From Acidobacteria bacterium UBA2990 (GTDB lineage: Bacteria; Acidobacteriota; Vicinamibacteria; Vicinamibacterales; UBA8438): DNA of 64,000 nucleotides. The stretch is taken from contig DEAE01000002.1 in NCBI GenBank assembly GCA_002347025.1, positions 103,757 to 167,756 on the forward strand, read 5' to 3'. Both the position numbers and the translations under genes were made by a program. Shown in pieces: positions 37,044-45,562 of the stretch (its first letter is position 1; each line of letters starts with the position of its first letter). The notes beneath the pieces are model-generated. The model ran no database searches and was not told where the DNA came from. It saw only the letters and a program-made list of their open reading frames with translations.

Positions 37044-37334
37044 ATGTCGAAAGAAAAAGAACAGAGCCACTCGGAGGCTGAGGAGCTAGTGTCGTCCCAT
37101 TCATTGAATTCTGAGGATATTGCCACGGTCAAAGTTGATCGCCGGTCGTTTCTCGCGAAAGCGATGACTGCTGGTTCAGTGGGTGTGGGTGCAGTCATGG
37201 CTGCAGGCTGTCCAAGTGGGAGTGACATGGACGGCGGCGGGGATTCAACAGACTCTGATAGTGATGGAGCGAGTTCAGGCTCGGACAGCGACGGAGCTGG
37301 AGCTGCGTCAGACTCAGACAGCGAAGAGCACTGA
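37044..37334 (+). CDS. Ser/Asp-rich Tat lipoprotein-like small protein
   Basis: 96 residues, ATG preceded by AGAGGAG at seven bases. After an acidic leader comes a Tat signal DRRSFLAKA (32-40), a hydrophobic Gly/Ala/Val stretch and AAGC (Cys56), a lipobox-like end. The mature part is only about 40 residues, almost all Asp, Ser, Gly and Ala in short repeats (DSDSDGASSG, GSDSDGAGA). Such an acidic tail could bind cations such as iron or calcium. A strong palindrome of Fur-box type lies just upstream. I know no assigned function. Confidence 0.65.
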   Translation: MSKEKEQSHSEAEELVSSHSLNSEDIATVKVDRRSFLAKAMTAGSVGVGAVMAAGCPSGSDMDGGGDSTDSDSDGASSGSDSDGAGAASDSDSEEH

Positions 37335-37514
37335 GGCCCGGAGGGTCGGGTATCCGGGTTAGAGAGAAGTTGTGAGAGCAGATTAAATTGCAAAAGTGAA
37401 CGGTCGTCCATTCTGATCCTGCCTTTTACCTTGTGCCTAAACATCATACCTTCCGGCCTAACGACCCGGAGTTTGTCCTGCTTTTTATCACCCGCCAAAA
37501 CACGACCGTTCTAT

Positions 37515-37545
37515 GGGGTGCTGGGACCATAGGTCGCAGCACCCC
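37515..37545. terminator. Strong hairpin downstream of the Ser/Asp-rich gene
   Basis: GGGGTGCTG (37515-37523) pairs with CAGCACCCC (37537-37545); inside, GACC pairs with GGTC after one mismatch, leaving a 3-base ATA loop. This makes 13 pairs in 31 bases. There is no T-tract, so it may be a factor-dependent terminator or a structured RNA end rather than a classical one. Confidence 0.4.
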
Positions 37546-37732
37546 TGGGCGAGGGCCATTGCGCGTGAAGTTTTCGACCGTTATAGACGCTGGATCTGCT
37601 AGGGGTGTTGTCTGACAGACTCAGCAGGGAAGACATGATAGTGGTGGAACGTAGGAGGTTTGTTTTTCTCAGTTACGGGATCGCTGGAGCCTGGTGGCCT
37701 TCCCATTAGTTGCTGCGCTGGGTGCCTTCTAA

Positions 37733-37933
37733 TTGGCTGGTTACAGCACTGTCTGTCAAAAAGGCGGTTGTTGGGTCACTGACATTCACTGGGGGCTGAT
37801 GCTGACTTCAATGGTTGGTTTCATGATAGCGCTTTGCCACGTGTTTTTGAGGGCTATCAGAGGGGTTCAAATGGTTTCAGCCTCTGAGGGAGTTTCCATG
37901 GTGTGGAACAGATGGGACTCCCAGTGCTCATAG
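37733..37933 (+). CDS. Possible small membrane protein or remnant
   Basis: 66 residues from a TTG, with CQKGGC and one hydrophobic segment (LMLTSMVGFMIALCHVFL). Upstream in the same frame, another hydrophobic stretch (SLVAFPLVAALGAF) is cut off by TAA at about 37730. It may therefore be a broken gene. It overlaps the start of the CcsA-like gene, and no ribosome-binding site is clear. Confidence 0.25.
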   Translation: MAGYSTVCQKGGCWVTDIHWGLMLTSMVGFMIALCHVFLRAIRGVQMVSASEGVSMVWNRWDSQCS

Positions 37934-38745
37934 CACCGGCAGTGATCTATCTAGTCGCATTCATCCTTTATGGGACCTTCTTTAAGCGTCAGGATGAGCA
38001 TATCGGTAGACTCGCTACAGCCACCTTGGCAGCAGCGGTTCTCCTGCACACATTTGTTGCAGGGATGTTTACAGTGGAGTTGGGGCAATTGCCATTCGTT
38101 GGTACCCCAGCAGTCATTTCTTCATTCGTATGGCTTTTGGCCGTAGCCTATCTCTATACCGAAATGGTTACCGATGACAGGTGCTTGGGGGTGTTCATAA
38201 CTCTAATATTGGCGGCACTCCAAACTCTATCGTCCTTTGGTGACGGGGCAAGAGAGTTGTCACCAGCGTTGAACACTGTTTGGTTTAACGTCCATGTCGT
38301 GTCTCTTTTGTTGGCTTATGTGGCTTTTGCCATGGCCTTTGTCGTTGGAACCTCTTATGTTCTTTTGTTTCGTGAGCTTAAATCCGCAAAGATCGGGTTC
38401 TTTGCGGAGAGGTTACCTTCGCTGCAGTTTATTGATGGGATGAACCAGAAAGCTGTTGTTATTGGCTGGCTATTTCTTACATCGGGACTGGTCGTCGGCG
38501 CAATCTGGTTGTCTCAGTTGCAGCCACACACAATAGGTCCAAAGGCTCAGGCAATGTCGTTGCTAGACCCGAAGATATTTATGGTTGTCTTGAACTGGCT
38601 GGTTTATTCATTCGCTATCTACGCGAGACAGGTAGTTGGCTGGACTGGAAAGCGGGCTGCTTGGTTATCGGCGGTTGGCTTCGCGATGGTCCTCTTTAAT
38701 CTTGTTCCAGTCGGATATTTCCTGACGGCTAGTCACAATTTCTGA
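37903..38745 (+). CDS. CcsA/HemX-like cytochrome c assembly protein
   Basis: 280 residues, GTG start with GAGGGAG about ten bases upstream (an ATG lies three codons on). About eight membrane segments. The family pattern is visible: LLHTFVAGM (His), VWFNVHVVSLLLAYVAFAMAFVVGTSYVL in its typical place, and LDPKIFMVVLNWLVYSFAIYAR near the end. The short length and lack of a clear WWD signature resemble HemX rather than full CcsA/ResC. Such proteins handle haem at the membrane. Its place in an iron-regulated cluster fits. Confidence 0.75.
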   Translation: MEQMGLPVLIAPAVIYLVAFILYGTFFKRQDEHIGRLATATLAAAVLLHTFVAGMFTVELGQLPFVGTPAVISSFVWLLAVAYLYTEMVTDDRCLGVFITLILAALQTLSSFGDGARELSPALNTVWFNVHVVSLLLAYVAFAMAFVVGTSYVLLFRELKSAKIGFFAERLPSLQFIDGMNQKAVVIGWLFLTSGLVVGAIWLSQLQPHTIGPKAQAMSLLDPKIFMVVLNWLVYSFAIYARQVVGWTGKRAAWLSAVGFAMVLFNLVPVGYFLTASHNF

Positions 38746-38819
38746 TGTCCTCGAGGGAATTGACGAAGGTTTGGAAGAACTCGCATGTCCGGCCACCAGT
38801 TTAGGCGTGCCCTGTTGGA

Positions 38820-39926
38820 GTGAAGGTTTTGAACAAGTCCATTGACACTCTCAGTGAATCGACGGAGTGGCCTTTGCGTGGGGAGACTCATGGGCAGGTA
38901 TCGCCGTTGTGGTTGCTTACAAGGCAACCGAGGTTGAATGAGCTGGTGGCTTATTTGACAGACATGCGTAAAGTGATTGATGTGGATCCTGATGGCGGGC
39001 ATGTCCTTTCTTTTTCTCGTGCGCGCTTGGGGATGGCGCGGACGGAGTTTGCCCAGATGATCAGGCAGGGAGAGGCCAGGCTGCATCTTTTTTGCAAGCT
39101 TTTGGCCAGCTGCTTGTTTGCCAAGTTTGAGATGCAGAGTGTGGTGATTGGTGAGGTGCCGAACACTCGAAAGCGGTTCCAGTATTCACAGGGAATTGAT
39201 CCCGCTACGCTGTTTAGCGAAACAGATCTGGCCCTTGGAACTCGACTTCTGGATCTACTACGTTGCCAGTCCTCCGAGGGGTGGGAGACTCCGCGCCTAG
39301 TGGCGAACTTTGTGGAGTATCAGCCACTGCTTGAGAACGATTATGCGATTCATAAGATGATCAGTCGGGTCAAGGCGGAGGAAGAGATATGGAACAAGGT
39401 GTGTGACGAAATTTTCCGACTTGATGAGTTGATTCAGAAAGACAAGCAATTCAGAACTTTGAGTCCATTCATTAAAGACGTATTCGGTGTCAAGGTTGTT
39501 GTTGGGACTCCGGATGATGCTAGATATTTACAAGCGGCCCTTGAGATGTCGGCGTTGAAACCACACGGTGGCACTGATGCGAATATGTCAGAGACTGTAT
39601 GGCTGCGAGTGCTTGAATCGAAAGACTATCTTGGAGATTCAGGGAAGAAACGTACTGGTTGGGAGGCTATCAAATCTGTTGTGAACTGGTCTGGGGGAGT
39701 GTTCGAGTTGCAGATTCAGCCACTCGCAAACTATTTCTTGGAAAGGGAACGTCTAACGAGCGAAAGCCATGTCGCGTTTAAGCAGAACAGGGAAAACATT
39801 CGTAACGGAGTGATCTCACATTACCCTCTAATAGGTTTCTATCGAGACTTGTTACGGTGGTTATTTCTAGAGGCAAAATCCTGCTCACCCAGTTTCAGGT
39901 CTGTCCAAGTAGTCGTCAATGACTAG
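38820..39926 (+). CDS. Diverged RelA/SpoT-like nucleotidyltransferase-fold protein
   Basis: 368 residues from a GTG. The N-terminal half is a helical domain I do not recognise. The C-terminal half follows the RelA/SpoT synthetase order: FIKDVFGVKVVV (Asp220, like DIAGVRV), SKDYLGDSGKKRTGWEAIKSV (like KDYI...GYQSIH), FELQIQ (Glu296, like VEIQIRT) and SHVAFK (like EHWAYK). There is no HD hydrolase domain. It could make or sense (p)ppGpp-type nucleotides or be an inactive relative. It lies 74 bases after the CcsA-like gene. Confidence 0.5.
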   Translation: MKVLNKSIDTLSESTEWPLRGETHGQVSPLWLLTRQPRLNELVAYLTDMRKVIDVDPDGGHVLSFSRARLGMARTEFAQMIRQGEARLHLFCKLLASCLFAKFEMQSVVIGEVPNTRKRFQYSQGIDPATLFSETDLALGTRLLDLLRCQSSEGWETPRLVANFVEYQPLLENDYAIHKMISRVKAEEEIWNKVCDEIFRLDELIQKDKQFRTLSPFIKDVFGVKVVVGTPDDARYLQAALEMSALKPHGGTDANMSETVWLRVLESKDYLGDSGKKRTGWEAIKSVVNWSGGVFELQIQPLANYFLERERLTSESHVAFKQNRENIRNGVISHYPLIGFYRDLLRWLFLEAKSCSPSFRSVQVVVND

Positions 39927-40177
39927 TTCTCTGGTCGGTCTACATATGGAAGGGGTTCGCCGGTTAACCCGACGCAATATTCTAAGAGCTGTCCATTGGT
40001 GGGGATGTCCGGAATCTGTTGCAGGGCACTTCCGTTGTGGCGACCTAGCGGAAGGTATCGATGACTCTTAATGTCTTGGGTGTGCAGCTTCTGGTAGACG
40101 ACGAGGTAGTCCCAGAACTTGAGGGCTACTAAGGGCGGTTGGTGAAAGGGAGACCAGTTCGGCTGCTGATTGTCGAG
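39923..40177 (-). pseudogene. C-terminal fragment of an unidentified protein
   Basis: The minus strand is open for 84 codons from a TGA (40178-40180) to a TAG (39923-39925) with no ATG, GTG or TTG in the frame, so it cannot be a normal gene. The translation is strongly protein-like: WSPFHQPPLVALKFWDYLVV, then DIKSHRYLPLG, QQIPDIPTN, TGEPLPYVDRPE. It seems to be the tail of a longer gene whose front has been lost. I do not recognise the family. Its stop overlaps that of the convergent RelA-like gene. Confidence 0.5.
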
Positions 40178-40256
40178 TCAGACAGTGTCTGGAGGTGAAC
40201 TGAGACGAAAGCCTCAGTCCACGCTCCTCTGACAGGAACTAGGTGGATAGTTAGTG

Positions 40257-41786
40257 CTACTGTTGCTGGGTTGCCGGTCGCGCGTACTGGTCAACGATTT
40301 CTGGCCTTTGTCCGGCTGTTGAGATGTTCTCTAGGGACATGACGTATTCGACAGCGTCGATCGTTGGGCGCGATTGCCGTGGGAGACCGCCTCGGTGGCC
40401 TTCGGCAATATATAACGGGGTCCGACCGAGTTCGTTGGTCTGTCTCCAGACTTGTGAGTCTGCACCATTTGCTGCTAGCAGGTGCACGACCGAGGGGAAG
40501 TTTCCATAAGCGGCACCATGCATTGCGGAGTCGCCATTGCTATCCACAGCATCGAGATTGGCTCCAAGATCAATGAGCATTTGTGTGGCAATAACTGCTT
40601 CTGCCTCGGTGCCGGCTTCTTCTTCAGGGGCCGATGTGCCGAGGCCGGCGGCAGCCATCAATGGGGTGCTGAGCTCAGCGTTCGGTATAAAGGGGTCGGC
40701 GCCCAAGTCGACCAGAAGTTGCATCAAGGCGTCGTCGGCTCGGTCGGCTGCCATCAGGAATGCCGTGGCACCTTCGGTTCCCAGGCGAGACGCGGTATGC
40801 GGCGGACGTGTGCTCTGGTCGAGTTGGGTGTTCACGTCCGCCCCTAGGGCGACCAGGACTCGCACGAACTGCAAGGGGGTTAAGTGTCCAGAGCCGGTCG
40901 GAGACGGGTCCCCTCGGTCGCTAGCGTCTGGCTTACGTACCCAGCTCATCGTGTGAAGTGGAGTGAAGCCTGTACGTTGGTCGTTGGGGTCAGCCCCGGC
41001 CTTAATTAGCTCAACGGCAAGTTCGAAATGACCGTTTCGGACAGCGAGGAGCAACGGACTCATGCCATCATCAACGGGTCGGTAGCTTGCATTGTTAACA
41101 GCTTGGTCGGGTCTATCCTGGACTCGCTGTAAGACCTGGTTCACATCAACGCCGGCAGCTATTAGGCTACGTGCTACATCGATATGGCCTTCCCTAACAG
41201 CGAAAAAGATAGGTGAGAAACCAGAGTTTAGGGACGCATGCACGTCAGCTCCCGCCTGAACGAGCGCTTCAACAACAGGAAGGTGTCCCTCCGCCGATGC
41301 CCACATTAAGGCTGTCTGGTTATTGCCTTCCCGCCCATTGGGGTCAACGCCCTCGGTGAGCAATGCGGTTACGACTTCCACGCTCCCCGTGCGGGCTGCT
41401 GTCATGAGGACGGTTTCTCCGCCTCTTAGGGTAGCCTTCGCGTCAGCTCCAGCATCGAGAAGCAAGTTCACCACTGTTGCGTTGGCGTTGGTGGCAGCGA
41501 GTGATAGTGGCGTCACACCGTAATCATTTCCGGCATTTACGTTTGCACCAGACTTGACCAACAGGGTTGAGGTGTGGCTGTCGTCTTGATAGACGGCCCA
41601 ATGGAGAGCGGTCATTCCGTCAACTTGCCTTGCGTTGACATCGGCTCCGTCATGGATGAGCGCGAGGGCGAGCTTGCTATTCCCATGCTCGACCGCATCC
41701 GCCACTGTTGATTCTTCGGCTGCGATCGCCAGACTGCTCAAGCTGGCCGCTAGCACAGAGAGTCCAATGATTCGTCTAACATTCAT
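40257..41786 (-). CDS. Exported ankyrin-repeat protein (cassette III)
   Basis: 509 residues, ATG with GGAGAGAAGAG upstream. Signal peptide ends near residue 23 (LAIAAEE). About ten ankyrin repeats (GMTALHWAVYQDD, GVTPLSLAATNAN, GETVLMTAARTGS, NQTALMWASAEGH, GFSPIFFAVREGH). It carries the same insert as cassette II (SWVRKPD, DPSPTGSG, FVRVLVALGADVN). Third gene of the inverted cassette, 36 bases after DUF1552. Confidence 0.85.
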   Translation of the reverse strand: MNVRRIIGLSVLAASLSSLAIAAEESTVADAVEHGNSKLALALIHDGADVNARQVDGMTALHWAVYQDDSHTSTLLVKSGANVNAGNDYGVTPLSLAATNANATVVNLLLDAGADAKATLRGGETVLMTAARTGSVEVVTALLTEGVDPNGREGNNQTALMWASAEGHLPVVEALVQAGADVHASLNSGFSPIFFAVREGHIDVARSLIAAGVDVNQVLQRVQDRPDQAVNNASYRPVDDGMSPLLLAVRNGHFELAVELIKAGADPNDQRTGFTPLHTMSWVRKPDASDRGDPSPTGSGHLTPLQFVRVLVALGADVNTQLDQSTRPPHTASRLGTEGATAFLMAADRADDALMQLLVDLGADPFIPNAELSTPLMAAAGLGTSAPEEEAGTEAEAVIATQMLIDLGANLDAVDSNGDSAMHGAAYGNFPSVVHLLAANGADSQVWRQTNELGRTPLYIAEGHRGGLPRQSRPTIDAVEYVMSLENISTAGQRPEIVDQYARPATQQQ

Positions 41787-41822
41787 ATCTCTTCTCTCCA
41801 GATCTTGAAGTCCACTGCCGGA

Positions 41823-43163
41823 TTAGAGGGCCACCGGGCTAAAGAGCTTCTTGACGGTGCCGTTGCTGTCTCCGAACCCATCGAGCTGGACACCCACGCG
41901 ATCGAGGAGGGTGAGGTGCAAGTTGGCCAATGGTGTGCCGTCCTGGTAACGGATGTGCTGCCCGCCTTTCATACCAGCCCCAGTGCCGCCGGCCACCAGA
42001 ATGGGGAGATTGACATGGTCGTGAAGACTGGAGTTACCCATTCCGCTTCCATACAGATAGACGGAATGGTCAAGTAATGTGCCGTCACCTTCTGGTGTCG
42101 CTTTTAATTTTTCCAGGAACTCTGCAAAGAGTGAAAGATGGAACGTGTTGATCTTCGCGATCTTCGCGAGTTTTTCTGGGTCGTTGCCATGGTGGCTTGT
42201 TGGGTGGTGTGGGTCTGGGACCCCGATTTCCGGATAGGTGCGGTTGCTGAGCTCACGCGTGAGCTGGAAACTGACGACTCGTGTGATGTCACCCTGAAAT
42301 GCCAAGACCTGCAGATCGAACATCAGTTTGGCATGGTCAGCGAACGAGGCGGGCACTCCGACTGGCCGATCTAGGTCTGGAAAGAGGTTGTCAGAGGCTG
42401 CAGCTTCGGCTCGCTGAATTTGTCGTTCAATCTCTCGAATGCTGTTGAGGTATTGGTCAACGCGGGCCCTATCGCTTACACCTACGGTTCCTTTGAGACG
42501 GGCAATGTCTTCGTTGAAGGAGTCAAGAAGGCTGGCGCGACTTTTGAGTGCCGCCTGACGTTCCTCGGTAGTGCCTCCTTCACCAAAAAGTCGCTCGAAC
42601 ACAATGCGTGGATGCGCCTCGGAAGGGAGTGGGGTGGTCGGTGATGACCAGGAAAGACAGTTCTGGTAGACACAGGCGTATCCGTTGTTACACACGCCTG
42701 CCAAGGGATTCAAGTCCATTGACAGTTCGAGGGAAGGTAGCTGTGTATCCTGCCCGATCTTCTGTGCTGCAATTTGGTCCGCTGTGGTGCCTAAAAAGTA
42801 ATCGGAACTCTCGGTGTGTTTCGCGTATGCAGCGCTCAAAAATCCGGAGTTCGAGGTGTCGTGGGTCCCAGGATATGAATTCTGCAACTCGAGGTTCGTC
42901 ACGACAGTCAGCTGATTCTTGACCTTTTCGAGAGGGCTCAGGATGGGTGTCAGTTTATCGAGGGTCGGACCTTCTGGCGTCCAGCGAGCCCAGTCGTAAC
43001 CCATTGGAATGAATACGTAGCCGAGTCGGCGCACAGGTTTCGCCGGGGTGTTGGCGAGGGCCGTAGCCGCCGGGATCATGGCGTCGAGTAGAGGTAGCGC
43101 TAGGGTTGCTTGCACACCTTTGAGAAACGTCCGACGGGGCAGAGCCTTCTTGGTGATGATCAT
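41823..43163 (-). CDS. DUF1552 protein, Tat-exported (cassette III)
   Basis: 446 residues. Signal LPRRTFLKGVQATLALPLLDA then IPAATA. Motifs: RRLGYVFIPMGYDWARWTP, NNGYACVYQN, YPEIGVPDPHHPTSHH, YGSGMGNSSLHDH. Close to the cassette II copy in order and spacing. Its ATG overlaps the DUF1592 stop (43160-43163). Function unknown. Confidence 0.85.
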   Translation of the reverse strand: MIITKKALPRRTFLKGVQATLALPLLDAMIPAATALANTPAKPVRRLGYVFIPMGYDWARWTPEGPTLDKLTPILSPLEKVKNQLTVVTNLELQNSYPGTHDTSNSGFLSAAYAKHTESSDYFLGTTADQIAAQKIGQDTQLPSLELSMDLNPLAGVCNNGYACVYQNCLSWSSPTTPLPSEAHPRIVFERLFGEGGTTEERQAALKSRASLLDSFNEDIARLKGTVGVSDRARVDQYLNSIREIERQIQRAEAAASDNLFPDLDRPVGVPASFADHAKLMFDLQVLAFQGDITRVVSFQLTRELSNRTYPEIGVPDPHHPTSHHGNDPEKLAKIAKINTFHLSLFAEFLEKLKATPEGDGTLLDHSVYLYGSGMGNSSLHDHVNLPILVAGGTGAGMKGGQHIRYQDGTPLANLHLTLLDRVGVQLDGFGDSNGTVKKLFSPVAL

Positions 43164-45562
43164 GTCGAATTCCTCATTTGAAACGGCACGCTTTTCACTA
43201 TGCCCAGGATGAGCGACGAGAGCCGATACTCATCGGCTTTGGCGTCGCGCACGATCGCACGGACAGCGGGCGCATCGTAATATTCAACGCCTCGGCCCAG
43301 TGCGAATGTTAGTAGTTTTTCGGTGACTCGATTTGCAAACAGCTCGGGACGACTCAGTAGTCCAGCTTCAAGGCCATCGACCCCTTCGAATTCTCCAACC
43401 CCTGGCAATCCGCCAGAGGCATCCATAAGGCCGATATCTCCACCGTGGTCACGCCAGCGACCCACCGCATCGAAATTTTCGAGAGCAAAACCAACCGGAT
43501 CGATGGTGTTGTGGCAGCTGGCGCACGCAGGGTTGGTGCGGTGTTGACTCAGACGCTCGCGCATCGGCAGGTTGGAGGCGACCGAAGTTTCCTCCAACAC
43601 CGGCACATTGGCCGGCGGTGGGGGTGGGGGGGCTCCGTAGATATTATCCAGCACCCATTTGCCGCGGATGACAGGTGAGGTTCGTGTTGCATAGGAGGTG
43701 ACGGAGAGGATACTTCCGTGCCGCAGGAGTCCCCCTCGCTTGCTGTCCGGTCCGAGCCCAACTCTCCGGAACCTACTGCCATAGACTCCGTCAATTCCGT
43801 AATGTTTTGCAAGGCGCTCGTTTAAAAACGTATAGTCGGTCTTTAGGAGGTCGAGCACGCTTCGGTTTTCCCGCAAGATGCTGTCAAAAAAGTGTTCCGT
43901 TTCCAACCGAAATGCCTGACGCAGATTGTCATCAAAATCTGGGTAAAGGCGCGGGTTGGGACTGACGGCGTTGAGATTTCGGAGCAGTAGCCATTGACCG
44001 GCGAAATTACTTGCCAAGTTGTTCGATCGTGGGTCAGCCAGCAGTCTCCGAGCCTGTCGTTCAAGTTCCCCTGGTTCGCTTAACTCACCGTCGATGGCTG
44101 CATCCAAGAGTTCGTCATCTGGGATGCTGCTCCATAGGAAGAATGACAGGCGCGAGGCAAGTTCTAGGTCAGTGACTGCGTAGGCCTCTCCAGCGGTTCG
44201 GTCGGCTGCGTCGAGCTCCACCCGAAACAGAAATGCTGGATTGATAAGTATTGCGCTGAGGGCTCGTCCGATACCTGTATCGAAATTCCCAGAAGCCCTG
44301 CCGGCTCGATAGAATTCCATCGGACCGTCAATATCACTACTTGTGATGGGTCGCCGGTAGGCCCGTTTCATCAACGAAGCGACAATGTCGCGCGCACATC
44401 CTTCTTCCTCACTCAGTTCCGTCGGTTGACATACGAAGAGACGATTGCGACTAGGAGTGTCGTCTGCTCCTCGTGGGTCATAGGGTCCCGTGATGGATAC
44501 TTGGTAGATCGCTGGCGTCAAACGAGGGTGCCGTGTCTCGTTGAAGTGTGACTGAAGGGGTTGCCGTTCGGTTTCGACTAACGATGAACCGTTCTTGAGG
44601 AAGGTAATGCCAACATCGTGGGGTCCGGCCGTCACCGGGATACGAATTGTTAAATGACTGTCGACCTGCGAGTCGTCCCCTCTCTCGGGTTTTTCGACGG
44701 TAAAGGTTGCCACTGACCGTCGATCGAGGAGCAACTGCAGGGTGTGTAGGCCTGGATTCCTCATGCCTCCAATGTTGCCGGATCGGTTTCGCGCTAGGCG
44801 GATTCGAATTTCGTATTCTCCATCCTGCGCGAAGGTATAAGGGATCAAGACCCCGCCACGGGTTCCCAGCGGAAGACCAGGGACATGTTCTTCCTGGGTG
44901 GTGTCGGCGGGGACGCGAATTACATCGGCTTGAAGAGAGGTTTGTGTGGTGCCCAAGGCGAGGCGGCTGATCTTTTGGGCTGCGGAAATATAGCGGTCCA
45001 ACAGTGCGGGCGGAAGGTCACCCACCGTCACATTATCGAATCCGTAGCCGCTTTCGTCAGGAGGAAGCAGGATTGTTGCATCGATGTTGAGCGCCAACAG
45101 GTCTCGAATGGAATTCTGGTATTCGGTGCGATTGAGGCGGCGCAACGTTTCGGTGCGCCCTGGATTGGTGTTTACGGAGGCTCCTTTGTCAAGGGACGAC
45201 TCAAGCCAGGATGCGAAGGCATCTCGGGTGTCCGATGTTGGTTGCGGCCTATTCGGAGGAGGCATGGTGCCGGTGCGAAGCTTTCTTACCACTTTCTCCC
45301 AAGTTTCCGCATGCTCGGTGATTTCGGTAAGGTCCAGTGAACTCAGGTCTAAACCAGCCGTTTCCAGATTGGAATTATGGCAAGTCACGCAGTAGCGGTT
45401 CAGCAATTGGCGACTATTTGTAGCTGAAGGATCAGCCGCTGTGTCCTGAGCGTTTATCCCTTGGGCTGACGCACCGGTGGTGAGAAACAGGAGGACGGTC
45501 AGTGCCAGCCCGGTGTACCCAGCAGCCAAGCTGGGACTCCTCGTGAACCCCTTGAATTTCAT
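43160..45562 (-). CDS. DUF1592-family exported diheme protein (cassette III)
   Basis: 800 residues from ATG 45562; a longer frame to 45604 lacks a leader-like start. Signal peptide ends near residue 33 (GASAQG). Haem motifs CVTCH (58-62) and CASCH (680-684). DUF1587 (RLNRTEYQNSIRDLLAL), DUF1595 (ASLMKRAYRRP), DUF1592 (FLFRVELD), DUF1588 with a polyproline stretch, and DUF1585 follow in the same order as in the other copies. First gene of the cassette on this strand. Confidence 0.85.
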   Translation of the reverse strand: MKFKGFTRSPSLAAGYTGLALTVLLFLTTGASAQGINAQDTAADPSATNSRQLLNRYCVTCHNSNLETAGLDLSSLDLTEITEHAETWEKVVRKLRTGTMPPPNRPQPTSDTRDAFASWLESSLDKGASVNTNPGRTETLRRLNRTEYQNSIRDLLALNIDATILLPPDESGYGFDNVTVGDLPPALLDRYISAAQKISRLALGTTQTSLQADVIRVPADTTQEEHVPGLPLGTRGGVLIPYTFAQDGEYEIRIRLARNRSGNIGGMRNPGLHTLQLLLDRRSVATFTVEKPERGDDSQVDSHLTIRIPVTAGPHDVGITFLKNGSSLVETERQPLQSHFNETRHPRLTPAIYQVSITGPYDPRGADDTPSRNRLFVCQPTELSEEEGCARDIVASLMKRAYRRPITSSDIDGPMEFYRAGRASGNFDTGIGRALSAILINPAFLFRVELDAADRTAGEAYAVTDLELASRLSFFLWSSIPDDELLDAAIDGELSEPGELERQARRLLADPRSNNLASNFAGQWLLLRNLNAVSPNPRLYPDFDDNLRQAFRLETEHFFDSILRENRSVLDLLKTDYTFLNERLAKHYGIDGVYGSRFRRVGLGPDSKRGGLLRHGSILSVTSYATRTSPVIRGKWVLDNIYGAPPPPPPANVPVLEETSVASNLPMRERLSQHRTNPACASCHNTIDPVGFALENFDAVGRWRDHGGDIGLMDASGGLPGVGEFEGVDGLEAGLLSRPELFANRVTEKLLTFALGRGVEYYDAPAVRAIVRDAKADEYRLSSLILGIVKSVPFQMRNST

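Noticed and set aside
37635..37711. Short frame MIVVERRRFVFLSYG with an AGGAGG inside
   Set aside because: Stops after 24 codons; possibly part of a broken gene with the 37733 frame, but frames do not join without two changes.
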